Source of the DNA: Streptomyces sp. NRRL S-455
GTDB lineage: Bacteria; Actinomycetota; Actinomycetes; Streptomycetales; Streptomycetaceae
Length of the DNA stretch: 64,000 nucleotides
Assembly: GCF_000717875.1 (NCBI RefSeq)
Contig: NZ_JOCT01000008.1
Span: 112,741 to 176,740 of the forward strand
Reading direction: 5' to 3'
Shown here: positions 8,643-16,741 of the stretch, one piece after another
Position numbering within the stretch: position 1 is the first letter of the stretch
Layout of the letters: each line of letters starts with the position of its first letter
The notes under the pieces: model-generated
Databases searched by the model: none
The model's input: the letters and a program-made list of their open reading frames with translations, nothing else
Told to the model about the DNA's origin: nothing
Position numbers and translations under genes: made by a program

Positions 8643-9736
8643 GCGGGCGGAGCGAGCGGGGACGCGGCCGCCGACTGCGGTGACGTCGCGTTCGCGTACG
8701 CCGACGGGGGCGCCATCCCCGCCGTCGGGTCGGCGGGCTGCTCCTCGACCGGGGCCGTGGCGCCGCCCACGATCCGGATGTCCGCCGCGTCGAACGCCCG
8801 CTTGATGCGCCAGCGCAGCTCGCGCTCGACGGTCAGGGACTTGCCGGGCATCGTCTTGGCCGAGACGCGCACGACCATGGAGTCCAGCAGCACGCTGTCC
8901 AGGCCGAGGACCTCGATCGGGCCCCACAGCAGCTCGTTCCAGGGCTCCTCGGCGCTCATCTTCCCGGCGACCTCGTCGAGCGTGGCCTTCACCCTGTCCA
9001 GGTCCTCGCCGGAGTGGACCGTGACGTCGACGTTGGCGGTGGCCCAGCCCTGGGAGAGGTTGCCGATGCGTTTGACCTCGCCATTGCGGACGTACCAGAT
9101 CTCGCCGTTGTCGCCGCGCAGCTTGGTCACGCGCAGGCCGACCTCGATCACCTCGCCGGAGGCGACGCCCGCGTCGATCGTGTCGCCGACGCCGTACTGG
9201 TCCTCCAGGATCATGAAAACGCCGGAGAGGAAGTCCGTGACCAGGTTGCGGGCGCCGAAACCGATCGCCACACCGGCGACACCGGCCGAGGCGAGCAACG
9301 GGGCCAGATTGATCTGGAAGGTGCCCAGGATCATCAGCGCGGCCGTGCCCATGATCAGGAACGACGCCACCGAGCGCAGCACCGAGCCGATGGCCTGCGA
9401 GCGCTGACGACGGCGTTCGTAGTTGACCAGCAGCCCCCCGAGCGCGCTGCCGTCCGCGGACTGGACGTTCCGGTTCATGCGGTCTATCAGCTTGGTGATC
9501 GCACGCCGGACGACGACCCTCAGTACGGCCGCTATCACCACGATGAGCAGGACCCGCAGGCCGATCGCGAGCCATGTCGACCAGTTCTGCTCGACCCAGC
9601 CGGCGGCGTTCGTCGCCTTCTCCTGGGCGTCCTGGAGCGAGGGGACTCTCGGGGTCTGTGTGTCCGAGGGAGTCGGCGACGGCGACGGCGACGGACCGGC
9701 GGCGAGCAGGACGGCGTCCGCAGGGGACATGGACAC
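8621..9736 (-). CDS. MscS-type mechanosensitive ion channel
   Basis: A 371-residue membrane protein. A Ser/Pro-rich N-terminus (SPSPSPTPSD) is followed by membrane helices at about 55-80 and 125-150. The pore helix (LLASAGVAGVAIGFGARNLVTDFLSG) and beta domain (EDQYGVGDTIDAG to NGEVKRIGNLSQGWA) are classic MscS. A C-terminal cytoplasmic domain and a Pro/Ala-rich tail follow. It would open under hypo-osmotic stress to release solutes. I prefer GTG at 9736 because GGAGGT lies 7 bases before it; ATG at 9730 is the alternative. No partner genes are evident. Confidence 0.9.
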   Translation of the reverse strand: MSMSPADAVLLAAGPSPSPSPTPSDTQTPRVPSLQDAQEKATNAAGWVEQNWSTWLAIGLRVLLIVVIAAVLRVVVRRAITKLIDRMNRNVQSADGSALGGLLVNYERRRQRSQAIGSVLRSVASFLIMGTAALMILGTFQINLAPLLASAGVAGVAIGFGARNLVTDFLSGVFMILEDQYGVGDTIDAGVASGEVIEVGLRVTKLRGDNGEIWYVRNGEVKRIGNLSQGWATANVDVTVHSGEDLDRVKATLDEVAGKMSAEEPWNELLWGPIEVLGLDSVLLDSMVVRVSAKTMPGKSLTVERELRWRIKRAFDAADIRIVGGATAPVEEQPADPTAGMAPPSAYANATSPQSAAASPLAPPAPTSTTK

Positions 9737-10050
9737 GGCGGGTACCTCCAGGTGCAGCGGTCTGCCCCGGTGCGGTGGCCCTGCGGGGGTCAAGGTCACG
9801 GATGGGTCACCGAAGGGGCAGAACCACCACACTAACGGGGCATTGTGTGTGCTCTTGCCGGATGTGTGAAGGAGAGACCATGCTCACCTGGGCTTGAACC
9901 GGCCACCATCCGGGGGATGAATCGGATGTGGTCGAAAACACTCCCAGCCCGTTACGGGGACATGGTGGCGCTTCCACCAGGCATGAGGGGAGACTGGCTA
10001 CGAATCGTCCCGGCGCGAGCCACGCGCCGCCGGCGTCCAAGGAGGCATCC
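9737..10050. other. Divergent intergenic region between mscS and the HNH gene
   Basis: It must hold both promoters, but I cannot place them with confidence. A good ribosome site (AAGGAGAG) precedes a five-codon reading frame, MLTWA, at 9880-9897. This may be chance. Confidence 0.4.
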
Positions 10051-10587
10051 GTGCCGCATGTCCTGGTCCTCAACGCGTCGTACGAGCCGCTAGGTGTCGT
10101 ACCGCTCCGCCGCGCGCTCGTCCTCGTCCTCGAGAACAAGGCCGTATGCCTCGAGGAGTCCGGCGCCTATCTGCACAGCGCGACCGTCACAGTCCCCGCA
10201 CCCAGCGTGGTCCGGCTCAAGCGATTCGTCCGGGTTCCCTATCGGGGGCCCGTTCCTCTGACCCGCCGGGCGCTGTTCGCCCGCGACGGGGGCCGGTGCA
10301 TGTACTGCGGTGGCGTCGCAACCAGCGTCGACCACGTCATCCCGCGCAGCCGCGGGGGCAAGCACGTCTGGGACAACGTGGTGGCGTCCTGCCGCCGCTG
10401 CAACCATGTGAAGGCCGACCGGCACCTCGTCGAGATCGGCTGGCGGCTGCGCCACAAACCCGCTCCGCCCACCGGTCTGGCCTGGCGCATCATCGGGACC
10501 GGCCATAGGGATCCGCGCTGGCTGCCGTACTTGCAGCCGTACGGCGCGGATGACGCCTTGGCCCGGATCGACGGCATTTCCGCCTGA
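10051..10587 (+). CDS. HNH endonuclease
   Basis: A 178-residue protein beginning VPHVLVLNASYEPL, a signature start for a conserved actinobacterial HNH family. The HNH zinc/metal core lies at about 85-135: CMYCGG, then DHVIPRSRGGKHVWDNVVASCRRCN, giving a CxxC pair, the catalytic DH, a central N and a second CxxC. The rest is basic. The family is widespread and chromosomal, with no proven role; it is not tied to a mobile element here. GTG at 10051 follows AAGGAGG at good spacing; longer upstream reading lacks conservation. Confidence 0.88.
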   Translation: MPHVLVLNASYEPLGVVPLRRALVLVLENKAVCLEESGAYLHSATVTVPAPSVVRLKRFVRVPYRGPVPLTRRALFARDGGRCMYCGGVATSVDHVIPRSRGGKHVWDNVVASCRRCNHVKADRHLVEIGWRLRHKPAPPTGLAWRIIGTGHRDPRWLPYLQPYGADDALARIDGISA

Positions 10588-10630
10588 CGAGGATCCGGGC
10601 CTTCGCATTGCCGCGTGCGCGGCCGGCCGA

Positions 10631-10664
10631 CCGGCCCGGGAAACCCCCGTTCCCCCCGGGCCGG
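10631..10664. terminator. Bidirectional terminator between HNH and FtsX genes
   Basis: A 10-bp perfect stem (CCGGCCCGGG with CCCGGGCCGG) sits between two converging genes. Confidence 0.65.
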
Positions 10665-10683
10665 CCCGTCATCGACAGGGCAC

Positions 10684-12039
10684 TTACGCGTACCGCAGCT
10701 CGCCCGGGCGTACCGAGCGGCGCAGCAGGGGCAGTGAGGTGGCGGCGGCCAGCAGGCAGGCGGCGTAGACGGCGACGGGCGCCAGGGCGATCGCCCAGGG
10801 CACCGGCCGGTCGTAGAGCAGGGCGTACCCGGTGCCTATGGTCATCCCGCCCAGGCCCGAGAGCAGCACGGCGGGGGCGAGTGGCAGCGCGGTCTCCAGC
10901 AACAGGGCCCGGCCGAGCACCGTGCGCGGCCCCCCGGCGGCGGTCTGCGCGGCCAGGCCCCGGCGGCGGGTGGCCAGGGACTCGGCGGTGCCGACTGCGA
11001 GGCTTGACAGGGTGATCGCGAAGGCGACGACGATGGCGGCGCCGGTGAGGTCGAGGCCGGTGGTGTAGTAGGACGCGGGCTCGGCGAGGTGCCGCGTGCT
11101 GTGCAGCACGTCGCTCAGCACCTGCCGGATGCCCAGGAAGCTGGTGCCCACGACTGTCACCAGCAGCACCGCCGCATGCGTGCGGGCGGCCGACCAAGGG
11201 TCGTCGCGCAGCCGTTCCGCCGCGATCAGCGTCGCCGCCGACCGGGCCCGGACCGCGAGGATGCGCCCGGTCGCCTTCGCGGTGGCCCCGGAGAGCCACA
11301 CCGCGCCCGCGCCGACCGCGAGGACCACGCCCATCATCGTCAGCGGCACCCTGCCGTTCGGCCGGTTGGGGGCGGCCGTGGACGTGGTGACCACGGTCAG
11401 CAGCGCCAGTATTGCGACGAGCAGCACCCCGGCCAGGAACAGCAGCCCGGGCCCTCGTCCGCCCCGTGCCCCGACCCGGCGCACCCAGCCGAGCGGGGAG
11501 GTCACGACCCGGCGCAGCGCCAGGGCGCCCGCCGCCGCGCCCAGCACCGGTACGGCGAAGGCGGCCAGGGCGATCCCCACCCAGGCCAGGGCGGTCGGCC
11601 GGTCCCACTGCCGCAGCAGGAGCAGCACCGAGAGGACGGTGGCGACCGCCGAGCCCAGCAGACAGGCCAGCCCGGTCTCCAGCGCCGCGATGCGACGCAC
11701 CTGCCAGGGCGTTGCCCCGGCCAGCCGCAGCCCGGCCAGCCGCCGGTCCCGGTGCACAGCACCGATCCGGGTGCACTGGCCGAGGAACCCCAGCACGGGC
11801 ACGAGCAGGAGCAGCAGGCCGACGATCACGCCGGACCGCGTGCCGGGCTCGTCCAGCAGGCCCGCGGCGACGGGCACCTGGTGGCCACCCCGCAGGGAGG
11901 CCAGGGCGACGGCTGCCAGCGCGAACCCCGTCGCCAGTGCGGCGCCCGTCGCCGTCAGCGTGATCCGCCACCACTCCCCGCGATCGGAGCCACGGGTGAG
12001 TTCCCAGGCGAGGCGCAGATCGGAACGCAGGGAGCTCAT
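10684..12039 (-). CDS. ABC transporter permease, FtsX/MacB-like
   Basis: A 451-residue membrane protein with about eight to ten hydrophobic segments. An N-terminal helix precedes a soluble part and a three-helix FtsX block in the middle (around GVIVGLLLLLVPVLGFLGQ and ATVLSVLLLL). A second block lies near the C-terminus (VVAFAITLSSLAVGTAESLATRRRGLAAQTAAGG, PLAPAVLLSGLGG). This half-and-half layout is typical of drug or peptide exporters working with a MacB-type ATPase. The start overlaps the ATPase stop by four bases (ATGA), so they are translated together. Export substrate is unknown; the PadR repressor upstream suggests a small-molecule inducer. Confidence 0.85.
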   Translation of the reverse strand: MSSLRSDLRLAWELTRGSDRGEWWRITLTATGAALATGFALAAVALASLRGGHQVPVAAGLLDEPGTRSGVIVGLLLLLVPVLGFLGQCTRIGAVHRDRRLAGLRLAGATPWQVRRIAALETGLACLLGSAVATVLSVLLLLRQWDRPTALAWVGIALAAFAVPVLGAAAGALALRRVVTSPLGWVRRVGARGGRGPGLLFLAGVLLVAILALLTVVTTSTAAPNRPNGRVPLTMMGVVLAVGAGAVWLSGATAKATGRILAVRARSAATLIAAERLRDDPWSAARTHAAVLLVTVVGTSFLGIRQVLSDVLHSTRHLAEPASYYTTGLDLTGAAIVVAFAITLSSLAVGTAESLATRRRGLAAQTAAGGPRTVLGRALLLETALPLAPAVLLSGLGGMTIGTGYALLYDRPVPWAIALAPVAVYAACLLAAATSLPLLRRSVRPGELRYA

Positions 12040-12722
12040 GCCGTCACCCCCAGCGGCGCCACGGCACCGTCCCGGAGCTGGACCTCGCGGTCCGCGTACG
12101 CCGCCACCTGGGCGTCGTGGGTGATCAGCAGGACCGCGGTGCCCGTCTCGCGGGCCGTGTGGACCAGGGCCGTCATGACCTGCTCCCCGGACAGTGAGTC
12201 CAGCGCCCCCGTCGGCTCGTCCGCGAAGACCACCCTCGGTCCGGTGGCCAGGGCCCGGGCCAGCGCGGCCCGCTGGGCCTGGCCGCCGCTCATCTCGCCC
12301 GGCCGCAGATCCTGCTGCCCGCGCACGCCGAACCGCTCCAGCCACTCGGCGGCCCGGGCCCGGGCCGCGGTGCGGTCGGTGCCGGCCAGCAGCAGCGGCA
12401 GGGCGACGTTGTCCAGGGCCGTCAGCTCGGGGATGAGCTGCCCGAACTGGAACACCACACCGAACTCGGTACGCCGCAGCTCGCTCAGTCGCTTCTCGGG
12501 CAGGTCCGTGAGGCGCCGCCCGTCGTACGTCACCGAACCCTCGTCCGGACGGACGATCCCGGCCAGACAGTGCAGCAGCGTCGACTTGCCGCTGCCGCTC
12601 GCGCCGGTCACCGCGAGGATCTCGCCCGCGTGCAGCTCGACGGAGGCGCCGCGCAGTGCGGGCGTCCTGCCGTGCGCCTTGGTGAGGCCGCTCGCCGAGA
12701 GAAGGGGCACGGGTTTGCTCAT
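12036..12722 (-). CDS. ABC transporter ATP-binding protein, MacB/LolD type
   Basis: A 228-residue ATPase subunit with all motifs intact: Walker A GASGSGKST, Q-loop VVFQFGQLIPELT, signature MSGGQAQR, Walker B VVFADEPTGALD and switch histidine LITHD. The DEPTGALD form is typical of the FtsX-coupled export subfamily. Its ATG overlaps the PadR stop (ATGA) and its own stop overlaps the permease start, so all three genes form a tight operon. It would energise the permease at 10684-12039. Confidence 0.92.
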   Translation of the reverse strand: MSKPVPLLSASGLTKAHGRTPALRGASVELHAGEILAVTGASGSGKSTLLHCLAGIVRPDEGSVTYDGRRLTDLPEKRLSELRRTEFGVVFQFGQLIPELTALDNVALPLLLAGTDRTAARARAAEWLERFGVRGQQDLRPGEMSGGQAQRAALARALATGPRVVFADEPTGALDSLSGEQVMTALVHTARETGTAVLLITHDAQVAAYADREVQLRDGAVAPLGVTA

Positions 12723-13252
12723 ACTGCGTCGACCTCCGCGGTCAGTGTGGTCAGCCGGGCCGCTGTGGTGTTCATCCAGCGGAGGTCGGCGTCGAGGTGG
12801 TTGAGGGCGTAGTCCGCCGAGAGCACGGTCGCCAGGTCCGCGCCCTTGGCGGCCTTGACCGCCGTGAGCTCCCGCATCCGCTCCATGTGGGCGGCACGCT
12901 GGGCGCTCAGATACGCGGCCGGGTCGCCGTCCGAGAGGATCGCGACCACGACCTTGGCGAAGATCTCGTTCGCCACGAAGGGCGCGGGCGGCGCGATCTC
13001 GGCGGTCCACCGGGACAGTTCGTGCGTTCCGTCGCCGGTCGCGCGGTACATCGTCCGCTCCGGGCCGCCGTCCGAGTCGGTGCCCTCGACCTCGGCGAGG
13101 CCGTCCCGGACCAGGCGCTGGAGTGTCGTGTAGACCTGCCCGTAGGCCAGGGGCCGGGCCTGGGGGAAGCGTTCGTCGTGGCGTCGCTTGAGGTCGTAGC
13201 CATGGCTCGGCCCCGAGGCGAGCAGGCCCAGCAGAATGTGGCGGGTGCTCAT
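12719..13252 (-). CDS. PadR-family transcriptional repressor
   Basis: A 177-residue regulator. The N-terminal winged helix (MSTRHILLGLLASGPSHGYDLKRR, then YGQVYTTLQRLVRDGLAE) is canonical PadR. The C-terminal half is a helical dimerisation region with LNHLDADLRWMNTT. PadR proteins repress neighbouring exporter genes until a ligand binds. Two overlapping 15-bp operator-like palindromes lie immediately upstream (13263-13290), supporting autoregulation. I use ATG at 13252; ATG at 13261 in the same frame is possible and would be almost leaderless. No clear ribosome site precedes either. Confidence 0.88.
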   Translation of the reverse strand: MSTRHILLGLLASGPSHGYDLKRRHDERFPQARPLAYGQVYTTLQRLVRDGLAEVEGTDSDGGPERTMYRATGDGTHELSRWTAEIAPPAPFVANEIFAKVVVAILSDGDPAAYLSAQRAAHMERMRELTAVKAAKGADLATVLSADYALNHLDADLRWMNTTAARLTTLTAEVDAV

Positions 13253-13262
13253 GGCGTTCATT

Positions 13263-13290
13263 ATGCACTGAGTACATGTACTGAGTACAT
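13263..13290. promoter_or_regulatory. Double PadR-type operator
   Basis: ATGTACT-G-AGTACAT (13276-13290) is a perfect 15-bp palindrome. ATGCACT-G-AGTACAT (13263-13277) is the same with one change and overlaps it by two bases. The ATGT-N-ACAT pattern is the PadR consensus. The sites touch the start of the padR gene and would block transcription of the whole exporter operon. Confidence 0.75.
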
Positions 13291-13340
13291 AGTGATCACC
13301 GAGAGAGGACGAGAGAGGAGAGGAGACCAAGGGGGAAGCG

Positions 13341-13360
13341 TTCCCGGCGGGAGCCGGGAG
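13341..13360 (-). terminator. Short hairpin after the GH84-like gene
   Basis: CCCGGC-GGGA-GCCGGG with a flanking T-A pair. It separates the GH84-like gene from the PadR operon downstream. Confidence 0.45.
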
Positions 13361-13364
13361 GAGC

Positions 13365-16247
13365 TCACTCCGTGACGGCGTACGCCTCCACCGACCACAG
13401 CGAATACCCGTACGGCGTGGCCCGCTTCTCGCCCTGCACCCGTACGAAGCGCACGTCCCGCTCGTCCATGCGGACGCTCTCGGCACCGCCCCGGCCGTCC
13501 CGCACCGACGCCGCCGTCCGCCAGCGGCGGCCGTCCGGCGAGACCTGGACGCGGTACGCCGAGGGGTGGGCGTCCTGCCAGCGCAGCACGACCTGCCCGA
13601 GCCGGGCCGGGCGGGGCAGCTCCACCTGCCACCAGGCGTCGTCGTCGACCGGGGACGACCAGCGGGTGTCCGGGTCGCCGTCGTTCGCCGCCGACGCGGG
13701 GAAGTCGGGCGTCTCGTCGCCCGAGGAGCGCGCCGTGCCGGTGCGGGCGAGGTCGGCTCCGCCGGTGGGCGGGAAAGCACGGACGGTGAGCGTGCGGGTC
13801 GCTCCCGCGAACCCCAGCCGGATGTCGTACGACCGTCGCGGCGAACCGCGCTCCACGGTCACCTCGACCGGGACCTCCACCGTCGTGCCGCGCGGCACCG
13901 TCAGCTCGCTCGTGGGCACCCGCACCCGGACGCCCTCGGGCGCCTCGACGGTGAGCCTGCCGCGGGCGTCGGCGGGGCGCAGCGAGCCCAGGCCGGCCGT
14001 CAGCCGCTCCGCCTTGCCGTTCTCGGCGTCCAGGAGGTCGCGCGTCAGCGTCAGGGAGGTGGCGGGGGAGTCCGTGAACCAGGGGACCAGGTGGCGTACG
14101 CGGGAGGGCGCGGGGCCGGTGACCCGGACGGCGTCCGCCTGCTGCCGGCCGAGCGTCTCACCCGCTACGCGCACCTCGGTCGCGCCCGACGCGGACAGCC
14201 CGCCGATCGCCCGCCAGCCCTGACCCGGCACGTGCAGCTCCACCCTGCCCTCGGTGCCGGGGTCGGCGAGGACCGTCACGGCGTTCAGGGCCCGGGGGCG
14301 CGGGAAGCGGAGGGTGCGGCCGCCCGGGTCGCCGGGGTTCGGGGGCGGCTCGCGGTCGATGCCCGACCAGGCCGCGTACGCCTTCTGCGCCCGCCGCAGG
14401 AAGGGGGCCAGCACGTCCGTGCCGACCTCGACCGGGGCCGGCTCCAGCCGGGCGCGCAGAGTGCCGAGCCTGCGATACGCCGTCCAGGCCGCCGCCGTGT
14501 CACCGGCGCGCTGCGCGTCCAGCATGTCGAGGGCGACCGTGCCGACCTCGCCGTAGCGCGCCAGCTGCTCCGCCCAGGGGTCGACCTCGGAGGCGAGGCC
14601 GGTGCCCGAAAGCCGCCGGGGCAACTCACGCAGCACCCCGAACGCGTCCCGCAACCGCCGCGCGGCGTCACCGCCCGTCCCCTCGCCACTCGCCGCACGA
14701 GACCGCCAGTACGCCTCCACCAACGGCCTCAGATACGCGGACTCCTCGCCGCCGAGGACCGACGACGCGTCGTTCCCGGCGAGCGCGGACAGGGCCTCCT
14801 CGCGGCTCCGGTCGCCGTCCGCGAGGTCGGTGACGGCGGCGCGCCAGGACTCGTCGGGGTTGTAGGCGCGGGGGTTCCAGGCGTAGTCGGCGGTGGTGAA
14901 CAGCGGGATGCGGGACGCCTCCGGCTGTTGCATCGCGTTGGCGAGCAGGGCGGCCGAGCCGGTGGCCACGGCCGGTTCGCGGCCCTGGTAGGGGCCGAGG
15001 AAGATGCGGCCGGGGTCGTAGTCGTTGACCGGGTAGTTGTCCATCGTGACCAGCGGGTGCCGGAGCGCCTCCCGCGCGTCGGCCAGTTCACCGCCCGTGA
15101 TGGTGCGGGGCACCACCCCGACGCCCGTCCAGGCCACCTCGACGCCCGCGTTCAGCGCGTGCGCGAGAGCCCGCCGGTAGTCGGTCGTGCCGTCCTCGTA
15201 GTACTCGGTGGGCATCAGCGACAGCGCGGGGGCGCCGGGGTGCCGGTCCGCCAGGTGCCGGGCCACCGCGTTCGCCACCCGGGCCTGGGCCCGTGCGGCG
15301 GCCCGCGGCCCGGAGCCGAACCGGTCGGCGTCCGCCTCGCAGTGCCACTCGCTGTAGCTGACGTCCTGGAACTGGAGCTGGAAGGCCCGGAAGCCCAGCG
15401 CCCACATCGCGTCGAGCTTGCGGGCCAGCGCACGCACGTCGGCGTCCGACGCGAAGCACATCGCCTGGCCCGGAGCCACCGCCCACCCGAGGGTGACGTG
15501 GTTGCGGCGAGCCCGCTCGGCCAGCTCCCGGAACTCGGCCCGCTGCCGCGCCGGGTACGGCTCCCGCCAGCGGGCCTGCCGGTAGAGGTCGTCACCGGGG
15601 GCGTACAGGTAACGGTTCTGCTTGGTGCGCCCCATGAAGTCGAGCTGCCCGAGCCGCTGCCGGTGCGTCCACGCGGTGCCGTAGAAGCCCTCGGTGATGC
15701 CGCGGACGGCGGTGCCGGGCCAGTCGCGCACGACAGCCGCGGCGATGGTGCCGCCGGGGCGCACGAGCTGCCGCAGCGTCTGCACGGCGTGGAAGAGGCC
15801 GTCCTCCCCGGTGCCGGTCAGGGAGATGCCGTCCCCGGCGACCAGGAGTTCGTAACCCCCGGTGGGGAGGGCATGGCGGTCGCCGGGCCGGGCCGGTTGG
15901 GTCCGGGCGCGCACGGTCAGGGCCCCTGGCCGTGCCTCGGCGGAGTCGGTGATCCGGCGGGCCCCGGCCTGCCGCAGCACCTCGCGCAGCGCCTCGACGG
16001 CGTACCGGTCGGCTCCGGCGTCGGTGATCAGGGCGACCTCGTCCGGCACCGCCACCGGGGCGCCGTTCCCGCGCAGGGACTGCGGTCGCGGCCAGACGGA
16101 AAGCCGCGGCCCGGCGGTGTCGGGCGCGGGTGTCGCGGTGGTGTCCGGGGCGGGCGGGGCAGCCACCGCGGTGGGCGGGATGCCGAGGCTTCCGGCGACG
16201 AGGGCGACCGCGAGAGCCGCTGTCCGCTTCCCACGCCTCAGTCCCAC
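13365..16247 (-). CDS. Secreted GH84-like beta-N-acetylglucosaminidase with discoidin domain
   Basis: A 960-residue exported protein: signal peptide (1-30), a GH20/GH84-type N-terminal alpha/beta domain (about 47-175, LSVWPRPQSLRG), a GH84 barrel (about 180-480, starting RGITEGFYGTAWTHRQRLGQ), a helical region, an NPCBM/NEW3-like beta region, and a C-terminal F5/8 type C domain (about 825-960). GH84 enzymes use two neighbouring Asp residues, usually FDD[IV]. Here the matching place reads LQFQDVS, so the first Asp is Gln294 and only Asp295 remains. Activity may be altered; a substrate such as hyaluronan or O-GlcNAc is inference. GTG at 16247 follows AGGAGG. Confidence 0.85.
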   Translation of the reverse strand: MGLRRGKRTAALAVALVAGSLGIPPTAVAAPPAPDTTATPAPDTAGPRLSVWPRPQSLRGNGAPVAVPDEVALITDAGADRYAVEALREVLRQAGARRITDSAEARPGALTVRARTQPARPGDRHALPTGGYELLVAGDGISLTGTGEDGLFHAVQTLRQLVRPGGTIAAAVVRDWPGTAVRGITEGFYGTAWTHRQRLGQLDFMGRTKQNRYLYAPGDDLYRQARWREPYPARQRAEFRELAERARRNHVTLGWAVAPGQAMCFASDADVRALARKLDAMWALGFRAFQLQFQDVSYSEWHCEADADRFGSGPRAAARAQARVANAVARHLADRHPGAPALSLMPTEYYEDGTTDYRRALAHALNAGVEVAWTGVGVVPRTITGGELADAREALRHPLVTMDNYPVNDYDPGRIFLGPYQGREPAVATGSAALLANAMQQPEASRIPLFTTADYAWNPRAYNPDESWRAAVTDLADGDRSREEALSALAGNDASSVLGGEESAYLRPLVEAYWRSRAASGEGTGGDAARRLRDAFGVLRELPRRLSGTGLASEVDPWAEQLARYGEVGTVALDMLDAQRAGDTAAAWTAYRRLGTLRARLEPAPVEVGTDVLAPFLRRAQKAYAAWSGIDREPPPNPGDPGGRTLRFPRPRALNAVTVLADPGTEGRVELHVPGQGWRAIGGLSASGATEVRVAGETLGRQQADAVRVTGPAPSRVRHLVPWFTDSPATSLTLTRDLLDAENGKAERLTAGLGSLRPADARGRLTVEAPEGVRVRVPTSELTVPRGTTVEVPVEVTVERGSPRRSYDIRLGFAGATRTLTVRAFPPTGGADLARTGTARSSGDETPDFPASAANDGDPDTRWSSPVDDDAWWQVELPRPARLGQVVLRWQDAHPSAYRVQVSPDGRRWRTAASVRDGRGGAESVRMDERDVRFVRVQGEKRATPYGYSLWSVEAYAVTE

Positions 16248-16471
16248 AGGCCCCCTCCTGATGTGTTCGACCGGGAGAACGAGCCCACCACCCGCCCGGT
16301 GCGGGTGTCAACGAGAGTGGCCATTGTGACCGAATTGCCGGAACCTGGAAGGAGTGGTGGCACGCGAAATGTGACCAGGAGCACGATGTTCTGCCTGGGG
16401 CGTCTGACATCGCGTCGACTGGGTAGGGCTGCCACAACCCGTCGAACGACGAACCAGACAAGGAGGCCCCC

Positions 16472-16741
16472 GTGGCTGCGATGACTTTCCTTCCGCTCCC
16501 GGCCCCGTCCAAACCCGTGGCGGACACGTCCGCCGACCTCGACCCGCACTATGACGACCCCCGCTACGACGACCCGCACTACTGCGTCTTCAGCGCCGAG
16601 AGCGCCTGCGCCGAGCCCCCGCTGACCAGCGAGCCCCCGCTGCCCGACGCCGAGCCCCTCACCAGCGAACCGCCCCTCGCCGAATCCGCCCCGCTGACCA
16701 GCGAGCCCTCCACTCTCGTCCCGGACTGCATGAGGGCCTAG
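16472..16741 (+). CDS. Small acidic repeat protein before malQ, unknown function
   Basis: An 89-residue protein not recognised from any family. It starts at a GTG seven bases after AAGGAGG. The N-terminal third holds D/Y-rich motifs (HYDDP, RYDDP, DPHY). The rest repeats LTSEPPL or LTSEPS four times among Ala, Glu and Pro, so it is probably disordered. The TAG stop is followed at once by the malQ ATG with no gap, so it may act to couple translation into malQ. No signal peptide or membrane segment is seen. Confidence 0.7.
   Translation: MAAMTFLPLPAPSKPVADTSADLDPHYDDPRYDDPHYCVFSAESACAEPPLTSEPPLPDAEPLTSEPPLAESAPLTSEPSTLVPDCMRA

Noticed and set aside
9880..9897. Five-codon frame MLTWA after AAGGAGAG
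   Set aside because: Too short to claim as a gene; may be chance.
10051..10587. HNH protein as part of a mobile or defence element
   Set aside because: No integrase, repeat or partner gene; this family is chromosomal in actinobacteria.
16248..16471. DasR operator before the GH84-like gene
   Set aside because: No sequence near the TGGTCTAGACCA consensus found.
13566..16484. Long plus-strand frame opposite the GH84-like gene
   Set aside because: Shadow frame; the minus strand has signal peptide, GH84 and discoidin landmarks.
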